64,000 nt of DNA, from positions 930,001 to 994,000 of the forward strand of contig NZ_CP053073.1 of NCBI RefSeq assembly GCF_013003985.1. Reading direction: 5' to 3'. Shown here piece after piece: positions 35,838 through 44,839 of this stretch (position 1 is the first letter of the stretch; the number at the start of each line of letters is the position of its first letter). The stretch is from Usitatibacter palustris. Its GTDB lineage: Bacteria > Pseudomonadota > Gammaproteobacteria > Burkholderiales > Usitatibacteraceae. The translations under genes and the position numbers were made by a program. The notes under the pieces were generated by a model. That model did not search any database, was not told the DNA's origin, and saw nothing but the letters and a program-made list of their open reading frames with translations.

Positions 35838-37840
35838 TCCGCGGCCCGCGCGGCCGGTGCCGCGAAGCGCTCGTCGAGGCGTTCGTTGGGGCCGCGCAGC
35901 CACTCGGGCAGCAGGTGCTCGTAGGGCAGGAGGGCCTGCTGCACCGCGAGGCGGCCTTCGCCCGCGAGGCGCGACTTCACGGCATCGACCTCGGCCTGGC
36001 GCGCGGCGGTGTCGGGGTGATCGATGTAATCCTTCGCGCCGTAGCCGCGCCAACCGGGCGGCAGCTCCATGCGCTTCACGTCGAGCGCCTCGTAGGCGAG
36101 TGTCGGTAGCGTGGCCGATTCGTCGGGCCACGTGGCGAGCGTGCGCTTGAGCCATTGGGCATCGTCGCGGCGCGGATGGTCCTGGCGGAAGTGCGCGCCG
36201 CGGCTCTCGGTGCGCACCTGCGCGCCATGGGCGACGGTGAGGGCGAGCTTCAGCATCTTCTGCACGCGATAGGCGGTGACGAGCTCGGGGTTCGCGCCGG
36301 GCGAGCTCGCGCGCAACGCGATCGAACGGCTGCGCACGAGGAGGGCCTGGAGTTTTTCCACGGCTTCGTCGAGCTCGGCTCCCACGCGGAAGATGCCGAC
36401 CTTGGCACTCATGAGTTCCTGCATCTCGCGGCGGATGGCACTCGCGTCCTCGCCGCTCGCGCGCGTAGTCAGCGCGTCGAGCTTCGCCTGTTCGCGCGCG
36501 ACGAACTCGCGCACGAGGGCCGGGGAGAGGCTCGCGTCGCCGCCGGCGCCGGCACAGAAGTCGGCCACGGTCTCGCCCACGATCATGCCGGCGACCACGG
36601 TCTCCGCGACCGAGTTGCCGCCCAGGCGGTTGAAGCCGTGCATGTCCCAGCACGCCGCCTCGCCCGCGGCGAAGAGGCCGCGCATCGTCGGGCACTCGCC
36701 CGTGGAGCGCGTGCGCACGCCGCCCATCGTGTAGTGCTGTGCGGGACGCACGGGGATCGGATCCTTCACCGGGTCCACGCCGAGGAAGTAGTGGCAGATC
36801 TCCCACACCTCGCGCAGGTTGTGGCGGATGTGCTTTTCGCCCAGCAGCGTGATGTCGAGCCAGAGGTGCTCGCCGAAGCGGGAATGCACGCCCTTGCCCT
36901 TGCGGATGTGTTCCTCCATGCGCCGCGAGACCACGTCGCGCGAGGCGAGCTCCTTCTTCTCGGGCTCGTAGTCGGGCATGAAGCGGTGGCCGTCGGCGTC
37001 TTTGAGGAGCCCGCCGTCGCCGCGGCAGCCCTCGGTCACGAGGATGCCCGCGGGGAAGATCGCCGTCGGGTGGAACTGCACGGCTTCCATGTTGCCCAGC
37101 GCACAGCAGCCGGTCTCGAGTGCGAGCGCGCTGCCGATGCCTTCGGAGATCACGGCATTGGTGGTGCTGCGGTACAGGCGTCCCGCACCGCCCGTGGCGA
37201 TCGCGGTGGCGCGTGAGAGATAGGCGCTCAACTCCCCGGTCACGAGGTCCCGGACCACCGCGCCGTGGCAGCGGCCGTTCTCGTGGATGAGGGCGAGCGC
37301 CTCGGTGCGCTCGTGCACGGGAATGGATTCGGCGATCGCGCGGTCGGCCACCGCCGTGAGCATCGCGTGCCCGGTGGCGTCGCCGACGTGGCAGGTGCGC
37401 CACTTCTTGGTTCCGCCGAAATCGCGTTGCGCGAGCAGGCCCTCGGCCTCGTCGCGCTCGGTGATGGTGACCTTCTGGCCGTTGATGACGACTTCGCGAT
37501 CGCCCTTGCGGATGCGGGTCCACGGAACGCCCCAGGCCGCGAGCTCGCGCACCGCTTTCGGGGCGGTGTTCACGAACATGCGCACCACGTCCTGGTCCGC
37601 GCCCCAGTCGGAGCCGCGCACCGTGTCCTCGAAGTGAATGTCCTCGTTGTCGCCCTGGCCCTTGGCGGCGTTTCCCAGCGAAGCCTGCATGCCGCCTTGC
37701 GCGGCCTTGGAGTGCGAGCGCTTGGCCGGCACGAGCGACAGGATGATCGCCTCGAAGCCGCGGCGCCGCGCGCCGATCGCGAGCCGCAGGCCCGCGAGGC
37801 CCGCGCCGATCACCAGCACGTCGGTGTGGATGATCTTCAT
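35834..37840 (-). CDS. frdA: Fumarate reductase flavoprotein subunit
   Basis: 668 residues. The FAD-binding Rossmann motif is [15 protein letters not shown] near the N-terminus. The covalent FAD attachment His43 lies in [15 protein letters not shown]. Dicarboxylate-site motifs include [21 protein letters not shown], the catalytic Arg region, [12 protein letters not shown] and [15 protein letters not shown]. The length and these motifs match the epsilonproteobacterial (Wolinella) quinol:fumarate reductase type rather than E. coli FrdA or aerobic SdhA. It reduces fumarate to succinate on the cytoplasmic face; the reverse reaction cannot be excluded from sequence. It starts inside the frdC stop (ATGA). 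Confidence 0.94.
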   Translation of the reverse strand: MKIIHTDVLVIGAGLAGLRLAIGARRRGFEAIILSLVPAKRSHSKAAQGGMQASLGNAAKGQGDNEDIHFEDTVRGSDWGADQDVVRMFVNTAPKAVRELAAWGVPWTRIRKGDREVVINGQKVTITERDEAEGLLAQRDFGGTKKWRTCHVGDATGHAMLTAVADRAIAESIPVHERTEALALIHENGRCHGAVVRDLVTGELSAYLSRATAIATGGAGRLYRSTTNAVISEGIGSALALETGCCALGNMEAVQFHPTAIFPAGILVTEGCRGDGGLLKDADGHRFMPDYEPEKKELASRDVVSRRMEEHIRKGKGVHSRFGEHLWLDITLLGEKHIRHNLREVWEICHYFLGVDPVKDPIPVRPAQHYTMGGVRTRSTGECPTMRGLFAAGEAACWDMHGFNRLGGNSVAETVVAGMIVGETVADFCAGAGGDASLSPALVREFVAREQAKLDALTTRASGEDASAIRREMQELMSAKVGIFRVGAELDEAVEKLQALLVRSRSIALRASSPGANPELVTAYRVQKMLKLALTVAHGAQVRTESRGAHFRQDHPRRDDAQWLKRTLATWPDESATLPTLAYEALDVKRMELPPGWRGYGAKDYIDHPDTAARQAEVDAVKSRLAGEGRLAVQQALLPYEHLLPEWLRGPNERLDERFAAPAARAAE

Positions 37841-38604
37841 TTCGCTTCGCGCATGTGCGTCGGAACGTAGCGCTCGCCGTAGCGCGCCTGGTGCTCGGCG
37901 CCGAGCTTCATGTAGGCGGCGAGCGTCGCGAGGCCGAGGACGAGGAAGAACGCCGTGAGCGCCCACTTGAGGCGCTTCAGGCGAACGCGCGTGCGGTCGG
38001 GGTCGGGGCCCGAGAGCCAGCCCCATTTCACCGCGAGGCGATACAGGCCGATGCCGCCGTGCAATTCGACCGCGAGCAGGAGAAGGATGTAGAGCGGCCA
38101 GAAGTGGTCGCTCCAGACGCGGTCGGCCGATTCGAACGGGCCGATACGGTCGGGGCGCGAGAGCATCACATAAAGGTGGGCCGGGGCGAGGAAGAACATC
38201 GCGAACCCGGTGAGCGCCTGCCAGAACCAGAGCGTCGTGTCCGAATGCGCCATGAGGCGCATGTGCGCGCGGTAGGTGGCGAATTGCTGGTAGTTGGCCG
38301 GGAACTTGCGCAGGGCGAGTGCGGCGTGCACGACGATCAGCCCGATCACGCCCGCGACCACGACCGAGACGATGCCCGGGTAGGAGCGACCGAAGACGAA
38401 GTAGCCCTCGAAGAACTTGGTCACCGCCCACATCGCATCGGGGCCGATGAGGATCGTGGACACGAAGAACATGTGGCCCCACATGAAGAGGGCGAGCACG
38501 AGGCCGCTCGCGCCCTGGACGACGTCGAGGCGGGCGGGCCAGCGGCTCTTGCGCGTTTGTTGCGCAAGCCCGACCCCGGCGATCACTGCGCTGCTGCGCT
38601 CCAT
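37837..38604 (-). CDS. frdC: Fumarate reductase cytochrome b (di-haem membrane anchor)
   Basis: 255 residues with five membrane helices (e.g. [24 protein letters not shown] split by His; [83 protein letters not shown]). The His in GHMFF, VVHAA, PAHLY and ELHGGIG are placed as axial ligands of the two haems in the Wolinella FrdC family. It passes electrons from menaquinol or a similar low-potential quinol to FrdB/FrdA. ATG 38604 is 41.5 bp from the centre of an FNR box, with TAGGTT as -10, so the frd-dct transcript likely starts at this codon. Confidence 0.93.
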   Translation of the reverse strand: MERSSAVIAGVGLAQQTRKSRWPARLDVVQGASGLVLALFMWGHMFFVSTILIGPDAMWAVTKFFEGYFVFGRSYPGIVSVVVAGVIGLIVVHAALALRKFPANYQQFATYRAHMRLMAHSDTTLWFWQALTGFAMFFLAPAHLYVMLSRPDRIGPFESADRVWSDHFWPLYILLLLAVELHGGIGLYRLAVKWGWLSGPDPDRTRVRLKRLKWALTAFFLVLGLATLAAYMKLGAEHQARYGERYVPTHMREAK

Positions 38605-38638
38605 GCGGGCCAACCTACGCGCCCGGAAGCGCCGAGTG

Positions 38639-38652
38639 TTGACCCTGATCAA
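38639..38652. promoter_or_regulatory. FNR/Anr box between the frd-dct and por operons
   Basis: TTGACCCTGATCAA. The centre is 41.5 bp from the frdC ATG (minus; TAGGTT at 38617-38612) and 55.5 bp from the TTG of the plus-strand gene (GACGAT at 38674-38679 as -10, then AAGGAGG at 38687-38693). One site therefore appears to drive both anaerobic operons. Confidence 0.85.
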
Positions 38653-38700
38653 GCCCGCACGCGGAAAGCGGATGACGATGGGGCTCAAGGAGGTTCGCCC

Positions 38701-39279
38701 TTGTTCCAGGTCAGGATCCACGGGCGCGGCGGACAGGGGGTCGTGTCCGGCGCGGAAATGCTCTCGGTCGCCGCCTTCCTCGAAGGCCGCCACGCCCAGG
38801 CATTCCCGAGCTTCGGCTCGGAGCGAACCGGGGCGCCCGTGATGGCCTTCTGCCGCATCGACGACCGCGTGATCCGCCTGCGCGAGCCGGTGCTGCAGCC
38901 CGACGCCCTGATCATCCAGGACAGCACGCTCCTCCACCAGGTCGACCTTTTCGCCGGCCTCGTGCCCGGCGGCTTCATCCTGCTCAACTCGAAGCGGCCT
39001 CCCAGCGCGCTGGGGCTCGCGAGCCTCGCCGAGCGCGAGCACCCCTTCCGGCTGTTCACGCTCCCGGCGACCGAGATCGCGATGAAGCACGTGGGCCGGC
39101 CCGTGCCCAACGCGGCGCTGCTCGGCGGCTTCGCGGCGCTCACGGGCGTCATTCAACTCGGTTCGGTCGTGGCCGCCATCCGCGAGAAGTTTCCGCCGGC
39201 GATCGCGGAAAAGAACATGGCGGCCGCGATGGAAGCCTTCGAGATGGCCACCCGCACCCCGGAGCCCGCCCTTGCTTAA
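38701..39279 (+). CDS. 2-oxoacid:acceptor oxidoreductase, gamma subunit
   Basis: 192 residues. Begins FQVRIHGRGGQGVVSGAEMLSVAAF, the hallmark of the gamma (PorG/KorC/VorC) subunit, and continues with FPSFGSERTGAPVMAFCRI, typical of pyruvate- and 2-ketoisovalerate-type enzymes. Start TTG at 38701 with a perfect AAGGAGG 7 bases upstream. First gene of the operon gamma-alpha-beta-flavoprotein-malic enzyme-CRP fold. The enzyme oxidatively decarboxylates a 2-oxoacid to acyl-CoA and reduces ferredoxin, or runs in reverse; the gamma subunit helps bind CoA. Pyruvate is the most likely substrate given the malic enzyme downstream. Confidence 0.9.
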   Translation: MFQVRIHGRGGQGVVSGAEMLSVAAFLEGRHAQAFPSFGSERTGAPVMAFCRIDDRVIRLREPVLQPDALIIQDSTLLHQVDLFAGLVPGGFILLNSKRPPSALGLASLAEREHPFRLFTLPATEIAMKHVGRPVPNAALLGGFAALTGVIQLGSVVAAIREKFPPAIAEKNMAAAMEAFEMATRTPEPALA

Positions 39280-40525
39280 ACAGACCGAAGGCTCGCACGC
39301 CGTCGCCGAGGCGATCGCGCTTTGCCGCCCGCAGGTGGTGTGCGCGTATCCGATCACGCCCCAGACGCACATCGTCGAGGGCCTGGGCGAAATGGTGAAG
39401 TCGGGCGAGCTCACGGGTTGCGAGTTCATCAACGTCGAGAGCGAGTTCGCCGCGATGTCGGTGGCGATCGGCGCCTCGGCCGGCGGCGTGCGCTCCTACA
39501 CCGCCACCAGCAGCCAGGGCCTGCTCTTCATGGCCGAGGCCGTCTACAACGCTTCCGGCCTGGGCCTGCCGATCGTGATGACGGTGGGCAACCGCGCCAT
39601 CGGCGCGCCCATCAACATCTGGAACGACCACTCCGACAGCATGTCGGTGCGCGACGCGGGCTGGATCCAGCTCTACGCCGAGACCAACCAGGAGGCGCTC
39701 GATCTCCACATCCAGGCGTTCCGCCTCGCCGAGGAGCTCGCCTGCCCGGTGATGGTGTGCATGGACGGCTTCATCCTCACGCACGCCTACGAGCGCGTGG
39801 ACGTGCCGTCGCAAGAGGAAGTCGATGCGTTCCTTCCGCCCTACGCGCCGCGCCAGATCCTCGATCCCGCCGAGCCCGTGAGCATGGGCGCGCTCGTCGG
39901 CCCCGAAGCGTTCACCGAAGTGCGTTACCTCGCGCATCACAAGCAGCTGCGCGCGCTCGACCTCATTCCCGCGCTCGCCGCGGAGTTCAAGCGCGCGTTC
40001 GGGCGCGACTCCGGCGGGCTCCTCCGGACCTATCGAACCGAGGACGCCGAGACGATCGTCGTATCGCTGGGCTCCGTGAACGGCACGGTGCAGGAAGTCG
40101 TCGACGAGATGCGTGCGCGGGGCACGCGCATCGGGTCGGTGTCGATCTGTTCGTTCCGTCCCTTCCCGCTCGAAACGCTGCGCGCGGCGCTGGGCCACGC
40201 GAAGCGCGTCGTCGTGCTGGAGAAATGCCTCGCCGTGGGACTGGGCGGCATCGTCTCCGACGGCGTGCGCAAATCCCTTTCGGGCATCCAGCTCAAGGGC
40301 TACACCGTGATCGCGGGATTGGGCGGCCGCGCCATCACGCGCGCGTCCCTCACGCGGCTCTTCGAGGACGCGGAGCGCGAAACGCTGGAGCCTGTCACCT
40401 TCCTCGACCTCAACACCGACATCGTGAACCACGAGCTCGAGCGCGAGCGCCAGGAGCGGCGCACCGGGCCCACCGCGGAAGCGATCCTGCGGCGCATGGG
40501 CACGGTCGCCTCGCGCATCGGCTGA
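39272..40525 (+). CDS. 2-oxoacid (pyruvate) oxidoreductase, alpha subunit
   Basis: 417 residues; TTG start overlapping the gamma gene by 8 bases. Opens QTEGSHAVAEAIALCRPQVVCAYPITPQT, the PorA N-terminal domain I motif (YPITPQTxI). ESEFAAMSVAIGASAGGVRSYTATSSQGL forms the active-site loop, and domain II follows (SLGSVNGTVQEVVDEMR...FRPFPLETLR). Length and motifs suit pyruvate:ferredoxin oxidoreductase alpha of the four-subunit type. The YPITPQT Thr contacts pyruvate in known enzymes. Confidence 0.92.
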   Translation: MLKQTEGSHAVAEAIALCRPQVVCAYPITPQTHIVEGLGEMVKSGELTGCEFINVESEFAAMSVAIGASAGGVRSYTATSSQGLLFMAEAVYNASGLGLPIVMTVGNRAIGAPINIWNDHSDSMSVRDAGWIQLYAETNQEALDLHIQAFRLAEELACPVMVCMDGFILTHAYERVDVPSQEEVDAFLPPYAPRQILDPAEPVSMGALVGPEAFTEVRYLAHHKQLRALDLIPALAAEFKRAFGRDSGGLLRTYRTEDAETIVVSLGSVNGTVQEVVDEMRARGTRIGSVSICSFRPFPLETLRAALGHAKRVVVLEKCLAVGLGGIVSDGVRKSLSGIQLKGYTVIAGLGGRAITRASLTRLFEDAERETLEPVTFLDLNTDIVNHELERERQERRTGPTAEAILRRMGTVASRIG

Positions 40526-40527
40526 CC

Positions 40528-41520
40528 ATGGACCAACCCCAAACCATCAAGTACTACCAGACGGGCACGTTCACCGTCGGCAACCGGCTGCTCTCCGAGG
40601 ACCAGCGCTCGGTGCAGTCGGGCATGGAGCGCACCAACTCGCTCAATTCCGGGCACCGCGCCTGCCAGGGCTGCGGCGAGGCGCTGGGCGCGCGCTACGC
40701 GATCGACGCGGCGATGCGCGCAACGGGCAACAAGGTCATCTGCGTGAACGCGACCGGCTGCCTCGAGGTCTTCTCGACGCCGTACCCGGAGACGTCGTGG
40801 CAGGTGCCGTGGATCCACTCGCTCTTCGGCAACGCGGCCGCGGTCGCTTCGGGCGTGGCCGCCGCGCAGCGCGCGCTCGGCCGCGACGACGTGCGCGTGA
40901 TCGCGCAAGGCGGCGACGGCGGCACCACCGACATCGGCTTCGGCTGCCTCTCGGGGATGTTCGAGCGCAACGACGACGTGCTCTACATCTGCTACGACAA
41001 CGAGGCCTACATGAACACCGGCGTGCAGCGCTCGAGCGCGACGCCGCCGGCGGCACGAACGGCGACGACCCCCGCGCTCGGGCCCGAACCGGGCAACGTC
41101 TTCGGCACCGGCAAGAACGTGCCGCTCATCGCGATGGCGCACCGCATTCCGTATGTCGCGACCGCGAGTGTCGCGAACCTGCGCGATCTCGAGGCGAAGG
41201 TCACCCGCGCGATGCAGATCCGCGGCGCGCGCTACCTCCACATCTTCGTGCCCTGCCCGCTGGGCTGGGGCTCGGCCTCCGAGGACACGATCCGCCTCGC
41301 GCGCCTGGCGGTCGAGAGCGGCCTCTACCCGCTGTTCGAGGCGCGCCACGGCAAGGTGACCTCGCGCACGACGATCCGCCGCCCGGTTCCCGTGACCGAC
41401 TACCTGAAGCTGCAGAAACGCTTCGCCCACCTCTTCGGCAAGGCGCCCGACACCGTGCGCATCGCGCAGATCCAGCGCATGGCCGACCAGAACATCGCCG
41501 ACTTCGGGCTGATCGAATAA
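40528..41520 (+). CDS. 2-oxoacid (pyruvate) oxidoreductase, TPP-binding beta subunit
   Basis: 330 residues. HRACQGCGEALGARYA provides the first two cluster cysteines; VNATGCLEVFSTPYP supplies the third and the TPP contact. GGDGGTTDIGFG followed by YICYDNEAYMNTGVQ is the TPP/Mg2+ motif (GDG..D..N). CPLGWGS carries the fourth Cys. This is PorB architecture: TPP plus one [4Fe-4S] cluster near the active site. ATG follows the alpha stop by 2 bases. The C-terminal extension (TDYLKLQKRFAHLF) matches longer bacterial PorB. Together with the alpha and gamma subunits it would make acetyl-CoA from pyruvate, with electrons leaving through the next gene product. Confidence 0.93.
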   Translation: MDQPQTIKYYQTGTFTVGNRLLSEDQRSVQSGMERTNSLNSGHRACQGCGEALGARYAIDAAMRATGNKVICVNATGCLEVFSTPYPETSWQVPWIHSLFGNAAAVASGVAAAQRALGRDDVRVIAQGGDGGTTDIGFGCLSGMFERNDDVLYICYDNEAYMNTGVQRSSATPPAARTATTPALGPEPGNVFGTGKNVPLIAMAHRIPYVATASVANLRDLEAKVTRAMQIRGARYLHIFVPCPLGWGSASEDTIRLARLAVESGLYPLFEARHGKVTSRTTIRRPVPVTDYLKLQKRFAHLFGKAPDTVRIAQIQRMADQNIADFGLIE

Positions 41521-43149
41521 ATGGACAAGCCCTTCGCGATCACGCTCGACCCGGGCTCGAGCCTCGCCAACAAGACCGGCGCGTGGCGCACGCTGCGCCC
41601 GCTCTACGTGGACCGCTTGCCGCCGTGCAACCACGCGTGCCCGGCCGGCGAGAACATCCAGGGCTGGCTCTTCCACGCCGAGAGCGGTGACTACGAGCAG
41701 GCCTGGCGCGTGCTCGTCGAGGACAATCCGCTGCCCGCGATCATGGGCCGCGTCTGCTACCACCCGTGCGAGACCTCGTGCAATCGCGGCCAGCTCGACG
41801 AAGCGGTGGGCATCAATTCGGTCGAGCGTTTCCTCGGCGACGAGGCGATCAAGCGCGGCTGGGCGTTCGTACCGCCGAGCGCCGAATCGGGCAAGCGCGT
41901 GCTGGTCGTGGGTGCGGGGCCCTCGGGTCTCTCGGCCGCGTACCACCTGCGCCGCCTGGGCCACGCGGTGACCATCAAGGAAGCGGGTCCACTCGCCGGC
42001 GGCATGATGCGCTTCGGAATTCCCAAGTACCGCCTGCCGCGCGACGTGCTCGACGCCGAAGTCGCGCGCATCGTCGCCATGGGCGTGAAGCTGGAAGTGA
42101 ATGCGAAAGTCGCCAACATCGCCGACACGATGGCCGCGGGCGGATTCGACGCGGCCTTCCTCGCGGTGGGCGCGCACATCGGCAAGCGGGCCTTCATTCC
42201 GGCGGGCGAGGCGGCACGCATCCTCGACGCGGTTTCGGTATTGCGCGACATGGAGGGGGAGGAGAAACCCCTGCTGGGCCGTCGCGTGGTGGTGTACGGG
42301 GGCGGGAACACCGCGCTCGACGTCGCCCGCACGGCCAAGCGCATGGGTGCGACCGAGGCGATCATCGTCTACCGGCGCACGCGCGAGAAGATGCCCGCGC
42401 ACGAATCCGAGCTGCAGGAAGCGCTCGAGGAAGGCGTGCTGGTCAAGTGGCTCACCACGATCCGCAAGGTCACCGACGGCGGCTCGCTCATCGTGGAAAA
42501 GATGGTGCTCGACGCGAAGGGCTTTCCGCAGCCCACGGGCGAGACCGAGGAGCTGCAGGCCGATTCGCTGGTTCTCGCACTCGGCCAGGACGTGGACCTC
42601 GCGCTCCTCGAGGGCGTGCCCGGCCTCGAGGTGAAGGACGGCGTGGTGCAGGTGCGCGCCAACATGATGACGGGTGCCCCCGGCATCTTCGCCGGCGGCG
42701 ACATGGTGCCTTCGGAGCGCACGGTGACGGTGGCGGTGGGCCACGGCAAGAAGGCCGCTCGCCACATCGACGCGTGGTTGAACGGCACGACCTATTCGCC
42801 GCGGCCCAAGCACGAGCTCGCGGGCATCGACAAGATGAACACCTGGTACTACGCCGACGCGCCCAAGACCGTGCGTCCGCAGATCGAGCTCGCGCGGCGC
42901 ACCGATACGTTCGACGAAGTCGTGCACGGCCTCGATGAAACCAATGCCCTGTTCGAAGCGCGCCGCTGCCTGTCGTGCGGCAACTGCTTCGAATGCGACA
43001 ACTGCTATGGCGTCTGCCCGGACAACGCCGTGATCAAGCTCGGCCCGGGGAAGCGCTTCGAATTCAACCTCGACTACTGCAAGGGCTGCGGGATCTGTGT
43101 GTCCGAGTGTCCCTGCGGGGCGATCAAGATGGTGCCCGAGCCCACCTGA
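41521..43149 (+). CDS. GltD-like FAD/NAD(P)H oxidoreductase fused to a 2x[4Fe-4S] ferredoxin
   Basis: 542 residues, directly adjoining the beta gene. The N-terminal Fe-S domain of the GltD/NfnB type is PCNHACPAGENIQGW...GRVCYHPCETSCNRGQLDEAVGI. The first dinucleotide fold (FAD) is VLVVGAGPSGLSAAYHLRRLG and the second (NAD(P)H) VVVYGGGNTALDVARTAKRMGA. GIFAGGDMV follows, and the C-terminus has two ferredoxin motifs, CLSCGNCFECDNCYGVCP and CKGCGICVSECPCGAI. The tail is the usual PFOR delta (PorD) subunit fused to a flavoprotein, so this oxidoreductase probably exchanges electrons with NAD(P)H as well as, or instead of, free ferredoxin. That coupling is inferred from fusion and gene order. Confidence 0.9.
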   Translation: MDKPFAITLDPGSSLANKTGAWRTLRPLYVDRLPPCNHACPAGENIQGWLFHAESGDYEQAWRVLVEDNPLPAIMGRVCYHPCETSCNRGQLDEAVGINSVERFLGDEAIKRGWAFVPPSAESGKRVLVVGAGPSGLSAAYHLRRLGHAVTIKEAGPLAGGMMRFGIPKYRLPRDVLDAEVARIVAMGVKLEVNAKVANIADTMAAGGFDAAFLAVGAHIGKRAFIPAGEAARILDAVSVLRDMEGEEKPLLGRRVVVYGGGNTALDVARTAKRMGATEAIIVYRRTREKMPAHESELQEALEEGVLVKWLTTIRKVTDGGSLIVEKMVLDAKGFPQPTGETEELQADSLVLALGQDVDLALLEGVPGLEVKDGVVQVRANMMTGAPGIFAGGDMVPSERTVTVAVGHGKKAARHIDAWLNGTTYSPRPKHELAGIDKMNTWYYADAPKTVRPQIELARRTDTFDEVVHGLDETNALFEARRCLSCGNCFECDNCYGVCPDNAVIKLGPGKRFEFNLDYCKGCGICVSECPCGAIKMVPEPT

Positions 43150-43174
43150 GGCCCGCACCGCCCAAGGAGAAACC

Positions 43175-44839
43175 ATGCTGCAGACAGCCAAGGCAGTCCC
43201 TTCCCGCGACGACGCGCGCGGCGTGAACGTCCTTCGCGACCCGGGGCTCAACAAGGGCACCGCCTTCACCGAGGAGGAGCGCGACGCGCTCGACCTCCGG
43301 GGGTTGCTCCCGCCGCACGTGTGCACCCAGGAGGAGCAGGTCGCGCGCGTGCTGGAGAATTTCCGGCGCAAGCCCACCGACCTCGAGAAGTACATCGACC
43401 TCGCCGCGCTGCACGACCGCAACGAGGCGCTGTTCTTCCGCATCCTCATGGACCACCCGGACGAGATGACGCCGATCGTCTACACGCCCACCGTGGGACT
43501 CGCCTGCCAGCAGTTCGGCCACATCTTCCAGCGCCCGCGCGGCATCTTCGTGAGCGCGAAGGACAAGGGGCGCATCGCACGCGTGCTCGCCAACTGGCCG
43601 CGGCGCGACGTGAAGATCATCGTCGTGAGCGACGGCGAGCGCATCCTGGGCCTCGGCGACCTGGGTGCGAACGGCATGGGCATCCCCGTGGGCAAGCTCT
43701 CGCTCTACACCGCCTGCGCGGGCGTGCCGCCCGAGCAGACGTTGCCGGTCCTTCTCGACGCGGGCACCAACAACCCGCAGCTGCTCGGTGACCCGCTCTA
43801 CATCGGCTTGCACGACCCTCGCCTCAAGGAAGCCGAGTACGACGCGCTGGTCGAGGAGTTCGTCACCGCCGCGCGCGAGACCTTCCCGGGCGTGGTGATC
43901 CAGTTCGAGGACTTCGCCAACCACAACGCCTTCCGGCTGCTGCAGAAATACCGCGACCGGATTCCCACGTTCAACGACGACATCCAGGGCACGGCCGCGG
44001 TGGCGGTCTCGGGCCTGCTCTCGGCGCTGCGCGTGTCCGGTGGCAAGCTCGCTGGCCAGCGCATCCTCTTCCAGGGCGCGGGTGAAGCCGCGGCAGGCAT
44101 CGCCGACCTCGTGGTCGCGACGATGGTGGCCGAAGGCGTGGACGAAGCCACGGCGCGCAAGACGTGCTGGCTCTTCGATTCGCGGGGCCTGGTGGTGAAG
44201 TCGCGCACGGATCTCGCTCACCACAAGCTGCCGTACGCGCACGAGCACGCGGGTGTTGCGACGCTGCTCGACGCCGTGAAGGAACTCAAGCCCACGGCGA
44301 TCATCGGGGTGGCGGCGGTCGGTGGCGCTTTCACGAAGGAGATCGTCGAGACGATGGCCGCGTTCAACGATCGGCCCATCGTCTTCGCGCTCTCGAACCC
44401 GACCTCGAAGTCGGAGTGCACCGCGGAGCAGGCCTACCGCTGGTCGGGCGGCCGCGCGCTCTTCGCCTGCGGCTCGCCTTTCCCGGCGGTGGAAATCAAT
44501 GGCCAGCGCTTCGTGCCGCGCCAGGGCAACAACTCCTACATCTTCCCCGGCATGGGATTGGGCGCAATCCTCACGGGCAGCACGCGCGTGACCGAGCCCA
44601 TGTTCATGGCGGCCGCGCGCACGCTCGCCGGACTCGTCACGCCGGAAGATCTCGCGCAGGGCAGCCTCTACCCGCCGCTCGCGAGCATTCGCGAAGTGTC
44701 GGCGTGCATCGCCACGGCGGTTGCGGAGATCGCCTTCCGCGAGAAGCTCGCGCAGGTGCCCCAGCCCGGGGACATCCTCGCGTGGGTGCGCTCGCAGATG
44801 TACGAGCCGCGCTACGCCTCGGCGCGGACGGCCCAATGA
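43175..44839 (+). CDS. NAD-dependent malic enzyme
   Basis: 554 residues, the ~60-kDa MaeA type. YTPTVGLACQQFGHIF is the N-terminal malic signature, and GLGDLGANGMGIPVGKLSLYTACAGV leads to catalytic Tyr/Lys positions. FEDFANHNAFRLLQKYRDRIPTFNDDIQGTAAV holds divalent-metal ligands (Glu-Asp...Asp), IFQGAGEAAAGIADL is the NAD-binding loop and SNPTSKSECTAEQAY the closing motif. It converts malate to pyruvate + CO2 (or the reverse) with NAD. ATG 43175 has AAGGAGA 6 bases upstream. Its position makes it the link between imported or central C4 acids and pyruvate for the Por enzyme. Confidence 0.95.
   Translation: MLQTAKAVPSRDDARGVNVLRDPGLNKGTAFTEEERDALDLRGLLPPHVCTQEEQVARVLENFRRKPTDLEKYIDLAALHDRNEALFFRILMDHPDEMTPIVYTPTVGLACQQFGHIFQRPRGIFVSAKDKGRIARVLANWPRRDVKIIVVSDGERILGLGDLGANGMGIPVGKLSLYTACAGVPPEQTLPVLLDAGTNNPQLLGDPLYIGLHDPRLKEAEYDALVEEFVTAARETFPGVVIQFEDFANHNAFRLLQKYRDRIPTFNDDIQGTAAVAVSGLLSALRVSGGKLAGQRILFQGAGEAAAGIADLVVATMVAEGVDEATARKTCWLFDSRGLVVKSRTDLAHHKLPYAHEHAGVATLLDAVKELKPTAIIGVAAVGGAFTKEIVETMAAFNDRPIVFALSNPTSKSECTAEQAYRWSGGRALFACGSPFPAVEINGQRFVPRQGNNSYIFPGMGLGAILTGSTRVTEPMFMAAARTLAGLVTPEDLAQGSLYPPLASIREVSACIATAVAEIAFREKLAQVPQPGDILAWVRSQMYEPRYASARTAQ

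Noticed and set aside
43124..44836. Long minus-strand frame opposite the malic enzyme
   Set aside because: Antisense shadow; His/Arg/Val-rich translation without motifs, opposite a highly conserved enzyme gene.
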